A stretch of DNA of 6,060 nt, taken from an uncultured Pirellula sp. (lineage in GTDB: Bacteria > Planctomycetota > Planctomycetia > Pirellulales > Pirellulaceae). The first letter of the stretch is position 1; each line of letters begins with the position of its first letter. Both the position numbers and the translations under genes were made by a program. Shown piece after piece: positions 6,029 to 6,060 of this stretch. The stretch is from assembly GCA_903892365.1 (NCBI GenBank), contig CAITIF010000062.1, positions 1 through 6,060 on the forward strand, given 5' to 3'. Below the pieces are notes generated by a model, which saw only the letters and a program-made list of their open reading frames with translations, made no database searches and was not told the origin of the DNA.

Positions 6029-6055
6029 TTGATTGGCTTGAAAACCGGGTACAAT
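6029..6055 (+). promoter_or_regulatory. possible divergent promoter at the right edge
   Basis: TTGATT (6029-6034) and TACAAT (6050-6055) are spaced by 15 bases, shorter than the preferred 17. The -10 is good and sits in a GGGTACAATG context. If real, it drives a plus-strand gene beyond the window, divergent from the operon. Confidence 0.3.
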
Positions 6056-6060
6056 GAAGC

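Overview
This window looks like chromosomal DNA of a planctomycete, most likely a moderate-GC member of the Pirellulales. That assignment is inference from recalled protein signatures: the lipoprotein with a DUF4350-like core and the small W-R-A / S-E-W-x-P-W two-helix protein have the wording I associate with that group. No search could be run to confirm it.

Almost all of the window is one minus-strand operon, read from right to left. From the 5' end it encodes an RDD-family membrane protein (5884-4844), a SpoIIM/DUF95-family membrane protein (4847-3807), an uncharacterised polytopic membrane protein (3820-2894), a DUF4129-type single-span protein with a signal sequence (2897-2016) and a DUF4350-like lipoprotein with a second membrane anchor (2019-565). 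All four junctions overlap: three are 4-base ATGA stop/start overlaps and one is a 14-base overlap. Good Shine-Dalgarno sequences sit inside the upstream reading frame at three of the four. After a 139-base gap comes a sixth, small gene for a 113-residue protein with two membrane helices (425-84).

The set RDD + SpoIIM + polytopic protein + DUF4129 + DUF4350 is the membrane part of the conserved MoxR-associated cluster. The Mycobacterium tuberculosis Rv3691-Rv3695 region around moxR2 is a known example. In such clusters a MoxR AAA+ ATPase and a DUF58 protein complete the set. Neither is encoded here, so they must lie outside the window (most simply beyond the left edge) or elsewhere. The likely role is an envelope-associated assembly or quality-control complex driven by a MoxR ATPase. 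Its substrate is unknown, and the SpoIIM name does not imply sporulation.

The right end (5885-6060) is a non-coding region with a weak candidate promoter for the operon, overlapped by three CTAG tetranucleotides at 7-base spacing, and a possible divergent plus-strand promoter at the edge. The left end (1-83) holds a short GC-rich repeat-like element. No RNA genes, mobile elements or CRISPR arrays were seen.
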